Positions 25,867 to 34,791 are shown, counted from the first letter of the stretch. The stretch is 64,000 bases of DNA from Propionibacteriales bacterium (GCA_026392415.1 JAPLCC010000015.1:124001-188000); one strand, 5' to 3'. Made by a program: numbers and translations. Notes: generated by a model not told the origin, from the sequence alone.

Positions 25867-27405
25867 ATGCGCATGCTCCGCTCCGTGCTGGCCTCGGGAG
25901 CCGCCACCGTCCTCGCCCTGACCCTGGCCGGTTCCCCGGCGTCTGCTGACGACCCGGCGCCCCTGGTCCCGACGCTGCCCGGCCTGCCGGCGCTCCCGAC
26001 GGTTCCCGGTCTCCCGATCCCGTCGCTGCCCACCGACCTGCTGGTGCCGCGGTTCATCGGAGCAGCGGTCACGCCCCAGCCGATCGTGGCGCCCCCCGTG
26101 CCGCAGAACCCGTACCTCGCCCCCAACGGCCGCAGCAGCATGCACAACGACGCCTACAGCACCGACGCGTACGCCGTCTCGGGTCCGACCGGGCGCGCCC
26201 TGAAGATGACGACGGCGTCGTACGGCGTCCGTGAGTGCGCGACGATGGCGTTCGACTCGCGCAACCGGATCGTCGGACTCTGCGGCGGCCTCGAGGGCTT
26301 CACGATGATGGTGATCGACCCGGTGACGTTGCAGACGATCTCGCAGCTGCAGATCTCGCAGCGCGACTTCACCACCGGCGCCAACCCGCTGTCCGACATC
26401 TGCGGCGGCACCTACTTCTTCCTCGACGGCAACGACCGGGCGTACGCCACGACCACTCGCTCGTCGATCGCCGAGGTGAGCGTCACCGCCGCCGGCGGAC
26501 TGGTGAAGGGACGGGAGTGGCCGATCGCGAGCCACCTGCCCAGCGGCGACTGCCTCGTCGCCACGGGCGTCGACTGGTCCGGTCGGGTGTGGTGGTTCAG
26601 CCAGCAGGGCGTCGTCGGGACCCTCGACCGCGCGACGGGCGCCGTCCACGCGCTCGCCCTCGGCGGCGGTGAGGGGATCTTCAACTCGGTGTCGACCGAC
26701 GAGACCGGCGGCGTCTACTTCGTGACGACCCACCAGACCTACCGGGCCGACGCCGACAGCAACGGAGTCCCCCACGTGACCTGGGCGATCCCGTACGACC
26801 GCGGGAGCGTGAAGAAGCCCGGCATGCTGTCGCAGGGGTCCGGGACCTCCCCCACCCTGATCGGTGAGCGCTGGATCGCGATCGCCGACAACGCCGACCC
26901 GCAGAGCCACGTGCTGGTCTACGACCGACGCACCGGCGTGACCGACCGGCTCCACTGTTCGGTGCCGGTGCTGACGAGTGGTGCCAGCACGACCGAGAAC
27001 AGCCTGGTCGCGGCCGGCAACTCCCTGATCATCGAGAACAACTACGGCTACACCGGCGTGCAGGCGACGCTGTTCGGCAAGACCACGACACCCGGCGTCT
27101 CCCGAGTCATGATCGAGGACGACGGCTGCCGCGTGGCCTGGACCAACCCGACGGCCGCACCGACGTCGGTGCCCAAGGCCTCCCTCGGCAACGGCCTCGT
27201 CTACGTCTACTCCAAGCCGGCCGGCAACCTGCTCGACCCCTGGTACGTCACGGCCATCGACATCCGCACCGGGGAGACGAAGTGGAGTCGTCTCACCGGC
27301 ACCGGCATCCAGTGGAACAACCACTACGCCGCGATCTACCTCGGCCCCGACGGAGCGCTCTACGTCGCCACCCTCGTCGGCCTGGTCCGCCTCGCCGACG
27401 GCTGA
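25867..27405 (+). CDS. Secreted beta-propeller-like protein of unknown function, KstR-controlled
   Basis: A 512-residue exported protein: signal peptide at residues 1-27 (cleavage near SASADDP), a Pro/Leu-rich linker with repeated LPGLP/VPGLPIP units to about residue 60, then a globular domain whose repeated motifs (FDSRNRIVGLCGG, VDWSGRVWWFSQQG, TDETGGVYFVTT, YLGPDGALYVATLVGLVRLADG) have the spacing of PQQ/quinoprotein-type beta-propeller blades. It has at least six cysteines, consistent with extracellular disulfides. I recognise no named family. The KstR box at its promoter points to a role in sterol uptake or breakdown at the cell surface, perhaps binding; this is inference. Confidence 0.65.
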   Translation: MRMLRSVLASGAATVLALTLAGSPASADDPAPLVPTLPGLPALPTVPGLPIPSLPTDLLVPRFIGAAVTPQPIVAPPVPQNPYLAPNGRSSMHNDAYSTDAYAVSGPTGRALKMTTASYGVRECATMAFDSRNRIVGLCGGLEGFTMMVIDPVTLQTISQLQISQRDFTTGANPLSDICGGTYFFLDGNDRAYATTTRSSIAEVSVTAAGGLVKGREWPIASHLPSGDCLVATGVDWSGRVWWFSQQGVVGTLDRATGAVHALALGGGEGIFNSVSTDETGGVYFVTTHQTYRADADSNGVPHVTWAIPYDRGSVKKPGMLSQGSGTSPTLIGERWIAIADNADPQSHVLVYDRRTGVTDRLHCSVPVLTSGASTTENSLVAAGNSLIIENNYGYTGVQATLFGKTTTPGVSRVMIEDDGCRVAWTNPTAAPTSVPKASLGNGLVYVYSKPAGNLLDPWYVTAIDIRTGETKWSRLTGTGIQWNNHYAAIYLGPDGALYVATLVGLVRLADG

Positions 27406-27414
27406 GCCGCCGCC

Positions 27415-28524
27415 TCACCGCGGAAAGGCACTCGACCAGAGGCAGGAGAACGCGGTCGTGAGGATGTCGTCGAGGATGCGGGGCTCGACGTTGCCGCTGC
27501 TGTCCGCGACGAGCATCAGGTCGTCGTCGACGTAGCCCTCGTCCCGAAGTCCGGTCACGCCGTGGTCGGCGACCAGCAGGCGCGCGGTGCAGTCGGCCCC
27601 GCGGGCATCGAGGTCGCCCTGCTGCTCGAGCACCCGCGCAATGTTGGCGATCGCGGTCTGCTCGCGGTCGCTGCCGTCGCGCGGCCGGTCCAGCGCGAGG
27701 ACCGCTGCGGCGAGCGCGGCGACGCCCGCGACTGCCGAGACCACCAGGACAGCAGGCCGACGGCGCCGGACCGGCGCCGTACGGGCGAGCGTGCGGAGGT
27801 CGTCGCGGAAGGCGGCGGCCGATGGACAGCGGTCGTGCGGCTGCCCGGCGAGAGCGGCGCGCAGGACACGGTTCAGCTCGCGGTCGTACGCCGTCAGGCC
27901 CGGCACCTGCGGGACCGTCGTTCCGGCGGGTGCCGCCCGACCGGAGAGTGTCGCCCAGAGCAGGCGGCCGAGCGCGTGGATGTCGTCGGCGACGGTGGCA
28001 CCGTGATCGGCACCGATCTGGCTGGCGATGCCGAAGTCGGCGAGATACGCCACGGTGTCGGTGCCGCGGTCGCGGAGCAGCACGTTGGCGGGCTTGATGT
28101 CGCGGTGGACCAATCCGACCCGGTGCGCCTCGGCAAGGCCGTCGGCGACCTGGGCGACCAGGTCGACGCCGAACGCGGCCGGCGGCGGGCCATGGCGTCG
28201 CAGCATCGCACCGAGGTCCCCGTCGGGGATCAGCTGGCTGGCGATGTAGAGCCGGCCGCCCGCCTGTCCGTGGGCGAAGACCTGGACGACGTGCGGCGAG
28301 TCCAGCGAGGCCTGCGCCTGTGCCTCCCGGACGAACCGGGTCCGGAACTCCGGATCGTCCGCGAGGTCGCCGGTGATCACCTTCAGCGCGACGGTCCGGT
28401 GCAGCGTCGTGTCGAGCGCCTCGTGGACCGTTCCCATGCCTCCGGCACCGACCTGGCGCACGATCCGGTACGGACCGATCAGATCGCCCGGTGACAACCC
28501 GGCACGAGGGGGTGGAAGGGACAC
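27415..28524 (-). CDS. Membrane Ser/Thr protein kinase with shortened activation segment
   Basis: A 369-residue PknB-type kinase. Gly-rich loop GAGGMG (26-31), ATP-binding K48 (VALKVI), catalytic loop HRDIKPAN (D142) and DFG (D163) are intact. Only 17 residues separate D163 from D181 of the subdomain IX motif DIHALG; the phosphorylatable loop and the GTxxYxAPE element that normally lie there are missing. A membrane helix covers ~260-280, followed by an outside domain of ~90 residues with two cysteines. It could be constitutively active, scaffold-like or inactive; family comparison would decide. It is convergent with the secreted protein gene, 9 nt away. Confidence 0.8.
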   Translation of the reverse strand: MSLPPPRAGLSPGDLIGPYRIVRQVGAGGMGTVHEALDTTLHRTVALKVITGDLADDPEFRTRFVREAQAQASLDSPHVVQVFAHGQAGGRLYIASQLIPDGDLGAMLRRHGPPPAAFGVDLVAQVADGLAEAHRVGLVHRDIKPANVLLRDRGTDTVAYLADFGIASQIGADHGATVADDIHALGRLLWATLSGRAAPAGTTVPQVPGLTAYDRELNRVLRAALAGQPHDRCPSAAAFRDDLRTLARTAPVRRRRPAVLVVSAVAGVAALAAAVLALDRPRDGSDREQTAIANIARVLEQQGDLDARGADCTARLLVADHGVTGLRDEGYVDDDLMLVADSSGNVEPRILDDILTTAFSCLWSSAFPR

Positions 28525-28579
28525 GCAGTCGTTCTACCCCGGCATCAGCCGCTTGGCGAACAGTCCTCCACAGGTCCTG

Positions 28580-29911
28580 TCAGTCGGTGATCAGGGCCAG
28601 GGCGGGGTCGCTGATGAACCCGGCGACGTCGGCGAGGAACTGCGAACCGGTCGCACCATCGACGTGCCGGTGGTCGAACGACATCGTCACCGTCATCACC
28701 TGGCGCGGAACGACCTGCCCGTCGACGACCCACGGCTGGGTCTTGATCGCGCCGAGGCAGAGGATCGCGGACTCACCCGGGTTGATGATCGGCGTACCGC
28801 CGTCCACCCCGAACACACCGATGTTCGTGATCGTGAACGAGCCGCCGGCAAGCTGAGCCGGCTGGGTGCGGCCTTCACGAGCGGTCGTGGTCAGTGCTTC
28901 GAGTTCCTGGGCCAGCTCGACCAGCGAGAGCGCGTGGGCGTCCTTGATGTTCGGGACGACCAGGCCCCGCGGTGTCGCGGCCGCGATGCCGAGGTTGACG
29001 TAGTGCTTGACCACGACCTCCTGGGCGGCCTCGTCCCACGTGGAGTTCACCAACGGCATACGACGAAGGGCGAGCACGCACGCCCGCGCAACGACGAGCA
29101 GCGGGCTGACCTTCAGGCCCTTGAACTCGGGGCGATCCTTCAACTTGGCAACGAGCTCCACGGTCGCGGTCGCGTCGATCGTGGTCCACGCGGTGACCTG
29201 GGGCGCGGTGAAGGCCGACGCCACCATGGCGCTCGCCATCTGCTTGCGGACACCCTTGATCGGCTCGCGGGTCTCGCGCTCCCCCGAGGGCGCGCCGGCG
29301 CCCGTCGCAGCGAGCACGTCGTCCTTGGTGATCGTGCCCTTCGGCCCGGTCGGACGCAGCGCCGCCAGGTCGACGCCCAGGTCGCGGGCGAGGCGTCGGA
29401 CGAGCGGCTTGGCGAGGGCGCGAGCGCTGCTGGGGTTTCGGGACGGGGTCTCGAGACGGTCGCCAGCGCGACCTCCGCGACCTCCTTCGGATTGCTGCGC
29501 AACCTCCTCGACCACCGGGGTGACCGGTGTGACCGCGGTGTCGGCGGTCGAGACCCGGGCCCGCCGCTTGAGCGAGCGTTGCCTGGGGCCGTACCCGACC
29601 AGCGTCACGTTGCCGGTGGGCGGAATGTTCGTGTCGATGACCTCAGGACCCGGCCCAGGCGCCGCGGCCTTGTCGCCGATCCGGATGATCGAGGTGCCGA
29701 CCTCGACCATCTGGCCCTCGGCCGCCAGCAGGGCCAGCACCTCACCGGCGTAGGGCGAGGGCAGCTCGACGATCGACTTGGCCGTCTCGATCTCGACGAT
29801 CACGTCGTTGATGGCGACCACGTCGCCCGCCTTCACCCGCCACGCGACGATCTCGGCCTCGGTCAGTCCCTCGCCGACGTCAGGGAGCTTGAACTCGTTC
29901 ACACCAGTCAT
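28580..29911 (-). CDS. bkdC: Branched-chain 2-oxoacid dehydrogenase E2 (dihydrolipoyl acyltransferase)
   Basis: A 443-residue acyltransferase of the 2-oxoacid dehydrogenase complex. The lipoyl domain spans residues 1-78 with the lipoylated lysine in ETAKS. A flexible linker follows, then the E3/E1-binding domain (SARALAKPLVRRLARDLGVD, ~165-200), and the catalytic domain ending in DHRHVDGA with the active-site histidine. The linker at about residues 132-155 (VVEEVAQQSEGGRGGRAGD) is encoded by a palindromic repeat. The ATG at 29911 has a GAGGAGAT ribosome site and lies 13 nt after the E1-beta stop. No E3 gene is present here. Confidence 0.9.
   Translation of the reverse strand: MTGVNEFKLPDVGEGLTEAEIVAWRVKAGDVVAINDVIVEIETAKSIVELPSPYAGEVLALLAAEGQMVEVGTSIIRIGDKAAAPGPGPEVIDTNIPPTGNVTLVGYGPRQRSLKRRARVSTADTAVTPVTPVVEEVAQQSEGGRGGRAGDRLETPSRNPSSARALAKPLVRRLARDLGVDLAALRPTGPKGTITKDDVLAATGAGAPSGERETREPIKGVRKQMASAMVASAFTAPQVTAWTTIDATATVELVAKLKDRPEFKGLKVSPLLVVARACVLALRRMPLVNSTWDEAAQEVVVKHYVNLGIAAATPRGLVVPNIKDAHALSLVELAQELEALTTTAREGRTQPAQLAGGSFTITNIGVFGVDGGTPIINPGESAILCLGAIKTQPWVVDGQVVPRQVMTVTMSFDHRHVDGATGSQFLADVAGFISDPALALITD
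29447..29515. repeat. Degenerate palindromic repeat inside the E2 coding sequence
   Basis: It begins GGTCTCGAGACGGTCGCC and ends TTGCTGCGCAACCTCC followed by TCGACCACC, matching the outer modules of the family 1 elements with divergence in the middle. It is read through in frame in the E2 gene, encoding linker residues between the lipoyl and subunit-binding domains. Confidence 0.7.
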
Positions 29912-29924
29912 CGCGGAGATCTCC

Positions 29925-30902
29925 TCAGAACCCGAAGGTCCGGTCGACGGCATCGAGCACGCGGTCCAGGTCCGGGACGTAGAACTCCTCGATGCGGGCC
30001 GACGGGTAGGGCGTGTCGTACCCCGTCACTCGCAGCACGGGAGCCTCCAGCGAGTGGAAGCACTCCTCTGTCACCCGGGCCGCGATCTCGGCGCCCATGC
30101 CCAGCGTCAGGTGGGCTTCGTGGACGACCACGAGCCGACCCGTGCGTCGGACGGAGTCGAACACCGGCGACAGGTCGAGCGGCGAGAGCGTGCGCGGGTC
30201 GATCACCTCGAGCGACCGGCCCTCGTCGGCGGCAACCGCGGCCGCGTCGAGACAGGTCGACACCGTCGGACCGTAGGCCACCAAGGTGGCGTCCGTGCCC
30301 GCCTGCACCACCCGCGACTGCCACAACGGCGGGGGCGTGGCCGACTCGTCGACCTCGCCCTTCGTGGAGTGGTAGAGCCGTTTGGGCTCGAGGAAGATCA
30401 CGGGGTCATCGGCGCGGATCGCCTGCTGGATCATGGCGTAGGCGTCGGCCGGGTTCGAGCAGGTCACCACCTTCAGCCCGGGCGTGTGCACGAACTGCGC
30501 CTCAGGGGATTCGCTGTGGTGCTCGACGGCTCCGATGCCGCCACCGAAAGGAATCCGGATCACCATGGGCATCCGGACCTTGCCCTGGGTGCGGAAGTGG
30601 AACCTCGCCACCTGGCTGACGATCTGGTCGTAGGCGGGGTAGACGAAGCCGTCGAACTGGATCTCGACCACGGGCCGGTAGCCACGCAGGGCCAACCCGA
30701 CCGCCGTACCGACGATGCCGGACTCGGCCAGCGGTGTGTCGATGACCCGGTCATCGCCGAAGTCCTTCAGCAAGCCATCGGTGATCCGGAAGACACCACC
30801 GAGGGTGCCGACGTCCTCACCCATCACGAGGACCTTCTCGTCGTCCTCCATCGCCCGCCGGAGACCGGAGTTGAGCGCCTTGGCCAAGGTCATCGTCGTC
30901 AT
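29925..30902 (-). CDS. bkdB: Branched-chain 2-oxoacid dehydrogenase E1 beta
   Basis: A 325-residue thiamine-diphosphate-dependent subunit which, with E1 alpha, decarboxylates branched-chain 2-oxo acids from Val, Leu and Ile. Family landmarks are MTMTLAKALNSGLRRAM, VLVMGEDVGTLGGVFRIT, DTPLAESGIVGTAVGLAL and GGGIGAVEHHSESPE, followed by the C-terminal transketolase domain. The start ATG at 30902 overlaps the E1-alpha stop in an ATGA arrangement, so translation is probably coupled, and GGAGGTGG serves as ribosome site. A further upstream in-frame extension lies entirely inside E1 alpha and is rejected. Pyruvate or acetoin dehydrogenase is an alternative but fits less well. Confidence 0.92.
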   Translation of the reverse strand: MTTMTLAKALNSGLRRAMEDDEKVLVMGEDVGTLGGVFRITDGLLKDFGDDRVIDTPLAESGIVGTAVGLALRGYRPVVEIQFDGFVYPAYDQIVSQVARFHFRTQGKVRMPMVIRIPFGGGIGAVEHHSESPEAQFVHTPGLKVVTCSNPADAYAMIQQAIRADDPVIFLEPKRLYHSTKGEVDESATPPPLWQSRVVQAGTDATLVAYGPTVSTCLDAAAVAADEGRSLEVIDPRTLSPLDLSPVFDSVRRTGRLVVVHEAHLTLGMGAEIAARVTEECFHSLEAPVLRVTGYDTPYPSARIEEFYVPDLDRVLDAVDRTFGF

Positions 30903-32038
30903 CGGGCCACCTCCTCGAACGAGGCCACGTGGGCGTCGAAGACGGCCTGTTGGGCGGCGAGCTCGGCGGTCTGCTCGGCGTGCACCATCGCGAAGATGTC
31001 GCGAGGAGCCGGGTCCGGCAACGCATGACATTCGCGTCGCATCCGCTCGCCGAGAGCATCGGCCTCCGCCGCCACCTCGCCGAAGAAGTCGTCATCGGCG
31101 AAGCCGTTGCTTCGCAGGTGGGCCTCCACCCGTGAGATCGGGTCCTTCAACTTCCACTGTTCGACGTCGTCGCTCAACCGGTAGCGGGTCGGGTCGTCCG
31201 TGGTGGTGTGCGCACCCATCCGGTACGTGTAGGCCTCGATGAGCGTCGGGCCCTGGCCGTCGCGGGCGCGCTGCAGAGCGGCCTGCATGACGGCATACGT
31301 CGCGAGGACGTCGTTGCCGTCGACCCGGACCCCGGGGAAGCCGAAGCCCTGGGCGCGGCGATACAGCGGGATCCGCGACTGGCGCTCGGACGGCTCGGAG
31401 ATCGCCCACTGGTTGTTCTGGCAGAAGAACACCACGGGAGCGTTGTAGGACGCAGCGAAGACGAACGCCTCGTTGACATCACCCTGCGAGGTGGCCCCAT
31501 CGCCGAAGAACGCGACGACGGCGGTGTCGCGCGTGGCGTCGCCGGTCCCCACGGCGCCGTCGCGCTGCACCCCCATGGCGTAGCCCGTGGCGTGCAGCGT
31601 GTGCGAGCCGATGACGATCGAGTAGATGCCGAAGTTGTGCTCGAAGGGGTCCCAGCCGCCCTGGTCGACCCCGCGGAACAGCGCGAGCAGGCGGACCGGG
31701 TCGACGCCTCGGCACCAGGCGATGCCGTGCTCGCGGTAGGTCGGGAAGCCGAAGTCCTGGGGAGACAGGGCGCGGCCGGCGCCGATCTGGGCGCCCTCCT
31801 GGCCGAGCGACTGGGGCCAGAGACCGAGCTCGCCGTGCCGCTGGAGCGCGGTCGCCTCGATGTCGAGGCGACGCACCAGCGTCATGTCGCGGTAGAAGCC
31901 GCGCACCTGGTCGGCCGAGAACTCCCGGCCGAACACCGGGTGGTCGACCCGCTCACCCTCAGGCGTGAGGAGCTGGACGAGCTCGAGGTCATCCGTTGCC
32001 TGCTGTGGGGCCGGTCCGAAGACGGGGTCGGTCATCAC
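30899..32038 (-). CDS. bkdA: Branched-chain 2-oxoacid dehydrogenase E1 alpha
   Basis: A 379-residue ThDP-binding subunit. The thiamine motif GDGATSQGDVNEAFVFAA and the closing NNQWAIS lie near residues 170-210; ALQRHGELGLWPQSLGQEGAQ near 60 and YRMGAHTTTDDPTRYR near 265 are typical of the branched-chain type (the latter carries the phosphorylation-loop region). It is the first gene of a three-gene E1a-E1b-E2 operon. The products isobutyryl-CoA, isovaleryl-CoA and 2-methylbutyryl-CoA fit the isobutyryl-CoA mutase gene at 50.5 kb. Confidence 0.93.
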   Translation of the reverse strand: MMTDPVFGPAPQQATDDLELVQLLTPEGERVDHPVFGREFSADQVRGFYRDMTLVRRLDIEATALQRHGELGLWPQSLGQEGAQIGAGRALSPQDFGFPTYREHGIAWCRGVDPVRLLALFRGVDQGGWDPFEHNFGIYSIVIGSHTLHATGYAMGVQRDGAVGTGDATRDTAVVAFFGDGATSQGDVNEAFVFAASYNAPVVFFCQNNQWAISEPSERQSRIPLYRRAQGFGFPGVRVDGNDVLATYAVMQAALQRARDGQGPTLIEAYTYRMGAHTTTDDPTRYRLSDDVEQWKLKDPISRVEAHLRSNGFADDDFFGEVAAEADALGERMRRECHALPDPAPRDIFAMVHAEQTAELAAQQAVFDAHVASFEEVAR

Positions 32039-32126
32039 CGCTCCTAGCGTCCGAGTCAGTCAGAGGGGGGCGAATCTGGCTCTGGATGGCGTGTCTGTGA
32101 TCCGAACCACAGCGCATTCCACGATA

Positions 32127-32150
32127 CCCGCTCCCGTCATTCCGAGCGGG
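32127..32150. terminator. Hairpin between bkdA and the next membrane protein gene
   Basis: CCCGCTC (32127-32133) pairs with GAGCGGG (32144-32150) across a 10-nt loop, 19 nt past the stop of the gene ending at 32169. It probably separates that gene from the bkd operon on the same strand. Confidence 0.5.
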
Positions 32151-32168
32151 ATCCGGGGTCGGGCGCGG

Positions 32169-32972
32169 TCACTTCTCGACGTAGCTGTAACCGGTGATCA
32201 GCCACTGTCCTGAGGATCCGTCGAGGAGCCAGGTCGAGTCGAGCGTCTTGCCGGTGTTGGGGGCGTAGACGTCACCGGTCACGGTGGAGAAGGCGCCGAC
32301 AGTCACGGGCTCGTCGAAGGTGTATTCGGCGTTCGACATGTCGAGGTTTCCGGCATTGGCCTCGCAGCCTGCCTGGTCGGTGAACTCGCTCGCGAAGTAG
32401 GTCGGCGTGGACAGACCCTCGACGGCGAGGCAGTTGCCCTCCAGCAGGGAGTCGAGGAAGGCCCGCGACGTGATGGTCGGGTCCTCGGTCGGCGCAGTGA
32501 GGAAGTCCGAGCTCTCCGGGGCCGATGGCGTGAACGCCGATGCCGACTCCGACTCCGACTCCGACTCGGACGGGGACTCCGACGCCGAGCTGGACTGGGA
32601 CGAGTCGTCGTCACGGGCCGAGCTCTTGTCGTCGTCGTCACCACTGAGGAGGACGAAGGCCAGAACCGCACCGGCCACCACGAGCGCCAGGACGCCCGCG
32701 ATGATGCCGATGACCAGACCCTTCTTGCCGCCGCCACCGTTGGGCGGAGGGGCACCGTAGCCTCCGGGAGCACCGGGGCCACCGGGGTAGCCGCCGCCGG
32801 GGAAACCGCCGCCCTGCGGGGGGTAGCCACCCTGGGGCGGGTAGCCACCCTGCTGTGGTTGACCACCCGGAGGACCGTACTGCGGCGGCGGCGGAGCGCC
32901 CCCGCCCTGCGGCGCGATCTGGGTCGGCGGCTGCTGGCCGGGCTGTCCGGGGCCGGGGAACTGATTGCTCAC
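32169..32972 (-). CDS. Pro/Gly-rich single-pass membrane protein with DUF4878-like outer domain
   Basis: A 267-residue protein: a cytoplasmic Pro/Gly/Gln-rich head of ~80 residues with repeated GGYPPQ units, one membrane helix (LVIGIIAGVLALVVAGAVLA), a Ser/Glu/Asp-rich stalk (SESPSESESESES) and an extracellular domain. That domain starts SRAFLDSLLEGNCLAVEGLS and ends SGQWLITGYSYVE, a pattern shared with the genes at 33880, 34875 and 44944. The domain resembles DUF4878/NTF2-like modules. The start is GTG. Function unknown. Confidence 0.65.
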   Translation of the reverse strand: MSNQFPGPGQPGQQPPTQIAPQGGGAPPPPQYGPPGGQPQQGGYPPQGGYPPQGGGFPGGGYPGGPGAPGGYGAPPPNGGGGKKGLVIGIIAGVLALVVAGAVLAFVLLSGDDDDKSSARDDDSSQSSSASESPSESESESESASAFTPSAPESSDFLTAPTEDPTITSRAFLDSLLEGNCLAVEGLSTPTYFASEFTDQAGCEANAGNLDMSNAEYTFDEPVTVGAFSTVTGDVYAPNTGKTLDSTWLLDGSSGQWLITGYSYVEK

Positions 32973-32981
32973 GGGCTGAGC

Positions 32982-33869
32982 CTAGGGAGCGTGGTCCGGC
33001 CATGCATCGGAATTGAGGGATTCCTTTTCGCGTCGTGGCCACAGCGACACCCCGATCAGCAGGAATCCCACAGGCAGCGCGAGCAGGAACCCCTGGGCGT
33101 ACGGCGCCAGCGACCCGGTCACGGCATCCACCATGATCCGGGCCAGCGCCTGCTGACCGATGTCGGCGCGATCCGCGACGAACTCGCCGACCGGGTCGGC
33201 GGCGAATCGCACGAGTGCGGCAGCAGCAGCGACCCCCATCAGACCGAGGCCAGCGATGCGGAGCCGGCCGCGCCAGCCCGCGGCCACCAGGACGGCCAGG
33301 GCGAACAGCGCTGCCCACACGAAGGGGATCCAACCCGCGACGCGATCGGCGCTGCGGTAAGCGGGCCCCGCGTCGACCACCCTGGACCGCGGCGCCACCG
33401 CGATGTCGAGGGGAATCCTCGGCAGCGCGGCGATCGGAATGCCGCGATCCTCGATCAGCAGCAGCACCTGGGCGAGCAACGGCGTGGCATCAATCGTGAG
33501 GTTGCCGTCGGGAGACGCCTCCGGATCCTCCAGCAGGGCGATCACGTCACGGTGCAGGTCGTCATTGGCGGTACGCCAGAACTCCGGGAAGTCCGGGCTC
33601 TCCACGACCGTGGTCGACGCCACTCGGGCCCACTGCGTGACCGCATCGGGCAACTCCACGGGCACGTACTTCTGGAGCGCGGCCACCGCAGCAGCAGCCG
33701 AGGCATCCGCCATCACCCGCCGGACCTGTGGGTCCTCGGCGAGCGGCGCGACGGAGGCGACGTACTCCTGCTGGTCCTCGACCTTCGCGCTCAGCCACGA
33801 CGTGACGATCACGAACGGCGCCACGACGGTGGCGACGAGGACCAACAGGAGTGCAGAAGTGAATCTCAC
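32982..33869 (-). CDS. Multi-pass membrane protein of unknown function
   Basis: A 295-residue protein with an N-terminal membrane helix (LLLVLVATVVAPFVIVTSWL), an outside loop of ~150 residues without cysteines, and three further helices (VAGWIPFVWAALFALAVLVA, IAGLGLMGVAAAAALV, GFLLALPVGFLLIGVSL). The topology resembles actinobacterial integral membrane proteins with a large extracytoplasmic domain. It lies 10 nt after the DUF2510 gene and 9 nt before the next gene, so it is in an operon with them. No enzymatic motif seen. The start is GTG. Confidence 0.65.
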   Translation of the reverse strand: MRFTSALLLVLVATVVAPFVIVTSWLSAKVEDQQEYVASVAPLAEDPQVRRVMADASAAAAVAALQKYVPVELPDAVTQWARVASTTVVESPDFPEFWRTANDDLHRDVIALLEDPEASPDGNLTIDATPLLAQVLLLIEDRGIPIAALPRIPLDIAVAPRSRVVDAGPAYRSADRVAGWIPFVWAALFALAVLVAAGWRGRLRIAGLGLMGVAAAAALVRFAADPVGEFVADRADIGQQALARIMVDAVTGSLAPYAQGFLLALPVGFLLIGVSLWPRREKESLNSDAWPDHAP

Positions 33870-33879
33870 GTGGTCGAGC

Positions 33880-34791
33880 TCAGCTCTCCTCGTCCTGCGA
33901 CCACGACCCGTCGACCTTCCAGTCGCCGTCTTCGTCGACGACCTTCAGCTGGCCGTCCCGCGTCTCGGAGTCGTCGATGTCCTCGATGCCGCAGTCATCG
34001 AAGGCGTCCTCGTCACCGTTGAAGGTCTGCGTGATCTCGTAGTCGACGATGGCCTCGTCGTCACCCTCTTCGTCGACGTCCTCGATCACGACCTCGTAGT
34101 CGAAGCTGTCCGAGACGTCCTTGTTGGTGAGCTCGCAGTCGTTCGAGTCGGAGTACTCGTCGTCCGCGTCCTCATCGCGGTCGTCCTGCTCCTTCTCGGC
34201 ATACTCGTCGCAGTCGTCGGCCTCGTAGTTCTCGACGAGCGCTTCCTGGCTGTCCTCGGTGAGGAGCTCGCACTCGGTCTTGTAGTCACCGGTGTACAGC
34301 GCCTTGATGTAGTCCTTGGTCACGCTCTCGGGGTTGTTGCCCCCGACCAGCTTGAGCAGCACGACGAGCAGGATGATCACGAAGACCACGGCAGCCGCAC
34401 CGCCGCCGATGATCGCGAACAGCTTGCCGTTGCCCGTGCCGCCGGAGCCGCCGGCGCCGCCGCCGTAGTTGGGCTGCCCGAACTGCTGGCCGCCGTATGC
34501 CTGCTGACCAGCGGGCTGGCCGTACACCTGCTGGCCGGCGGGAGCGCCGTACTGGCCCTGGGCAGGCTGGCCGTAGCCCTGCTGCGCGCCCTGGTTGAAA
34601 TCGGCGGCACGGTTGGGAGCAACCACGGTGGCCTGGTCACCGGGGACCTGCGGAGTCTGGGGAACCTCCGGTGCAGCGCCCGGCGCCGGCTGGGTGTGCT
34701 CGGTCCACTGCGTGCCGTCCCACCAACGCTGCCCGCCCTGACCGTCGGGGTACCACCCGGGAGGGGTCGTGGGCTGGTTCGGGTCCGACAT
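33880..34791 (-). CDS. DUF2510 membrane protein with very acidic outer domain
   Basis: A 303-residue protein. Residues ~11-32 form a DUF2510 module (PGWYPDGQGGQRWWDGTQWT), followed by a Gln/Gly/Pro-rich cytoplasmic linker, one membrane helix (LFAIIGGGAAAVVFVIILLV) and an extracellular domain. The domain opens VTKDYIKALYTGDYKTECELL and closes DEDGDWKVDGSW, the pattern shared with three neighbours; its middle is extremely acidic (Asp/Glu about 40%). It has a GAGGAGAT ribosome site. Function unknown; first gene of a three-gene unit. Confidence 0.7.
   Translation of the reverse strand: MSDPNQPTTPPGWYPDGQGGQRWWDGTQWTEHTQPAPGAAPEVPQTPQVPGDQATVVAPNRAADFNQGAQQGYGQPAQGQYGAPAGQQVYGQPAGQQAYGGQQFGQPNYGGGAGGSGGTGNGKLFAIIGGGAAAVVFVIILLVVLLKLVGGNNPESVTKDYIKALYTGDYKTECELLTEDSQEALVENYEADDCDEYAEKEQDDRDEDADDEYSDSNDCELTNKDVSDSFDYEVVIEDVDEEGDDEAIVDYEITQTFNGDEDAFDDCGIEDIDDSETRDGQLKVVDEDGDWKVDGSWSQDEES

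Noticed and set aside
24310..27324. A 1004-codon minus-strand frame opposite the M1 lipoprotein and the KstR-boxed gene
   Set aside because: No start context or family pattern; both opposite genes have clear signal peptides and motifs.
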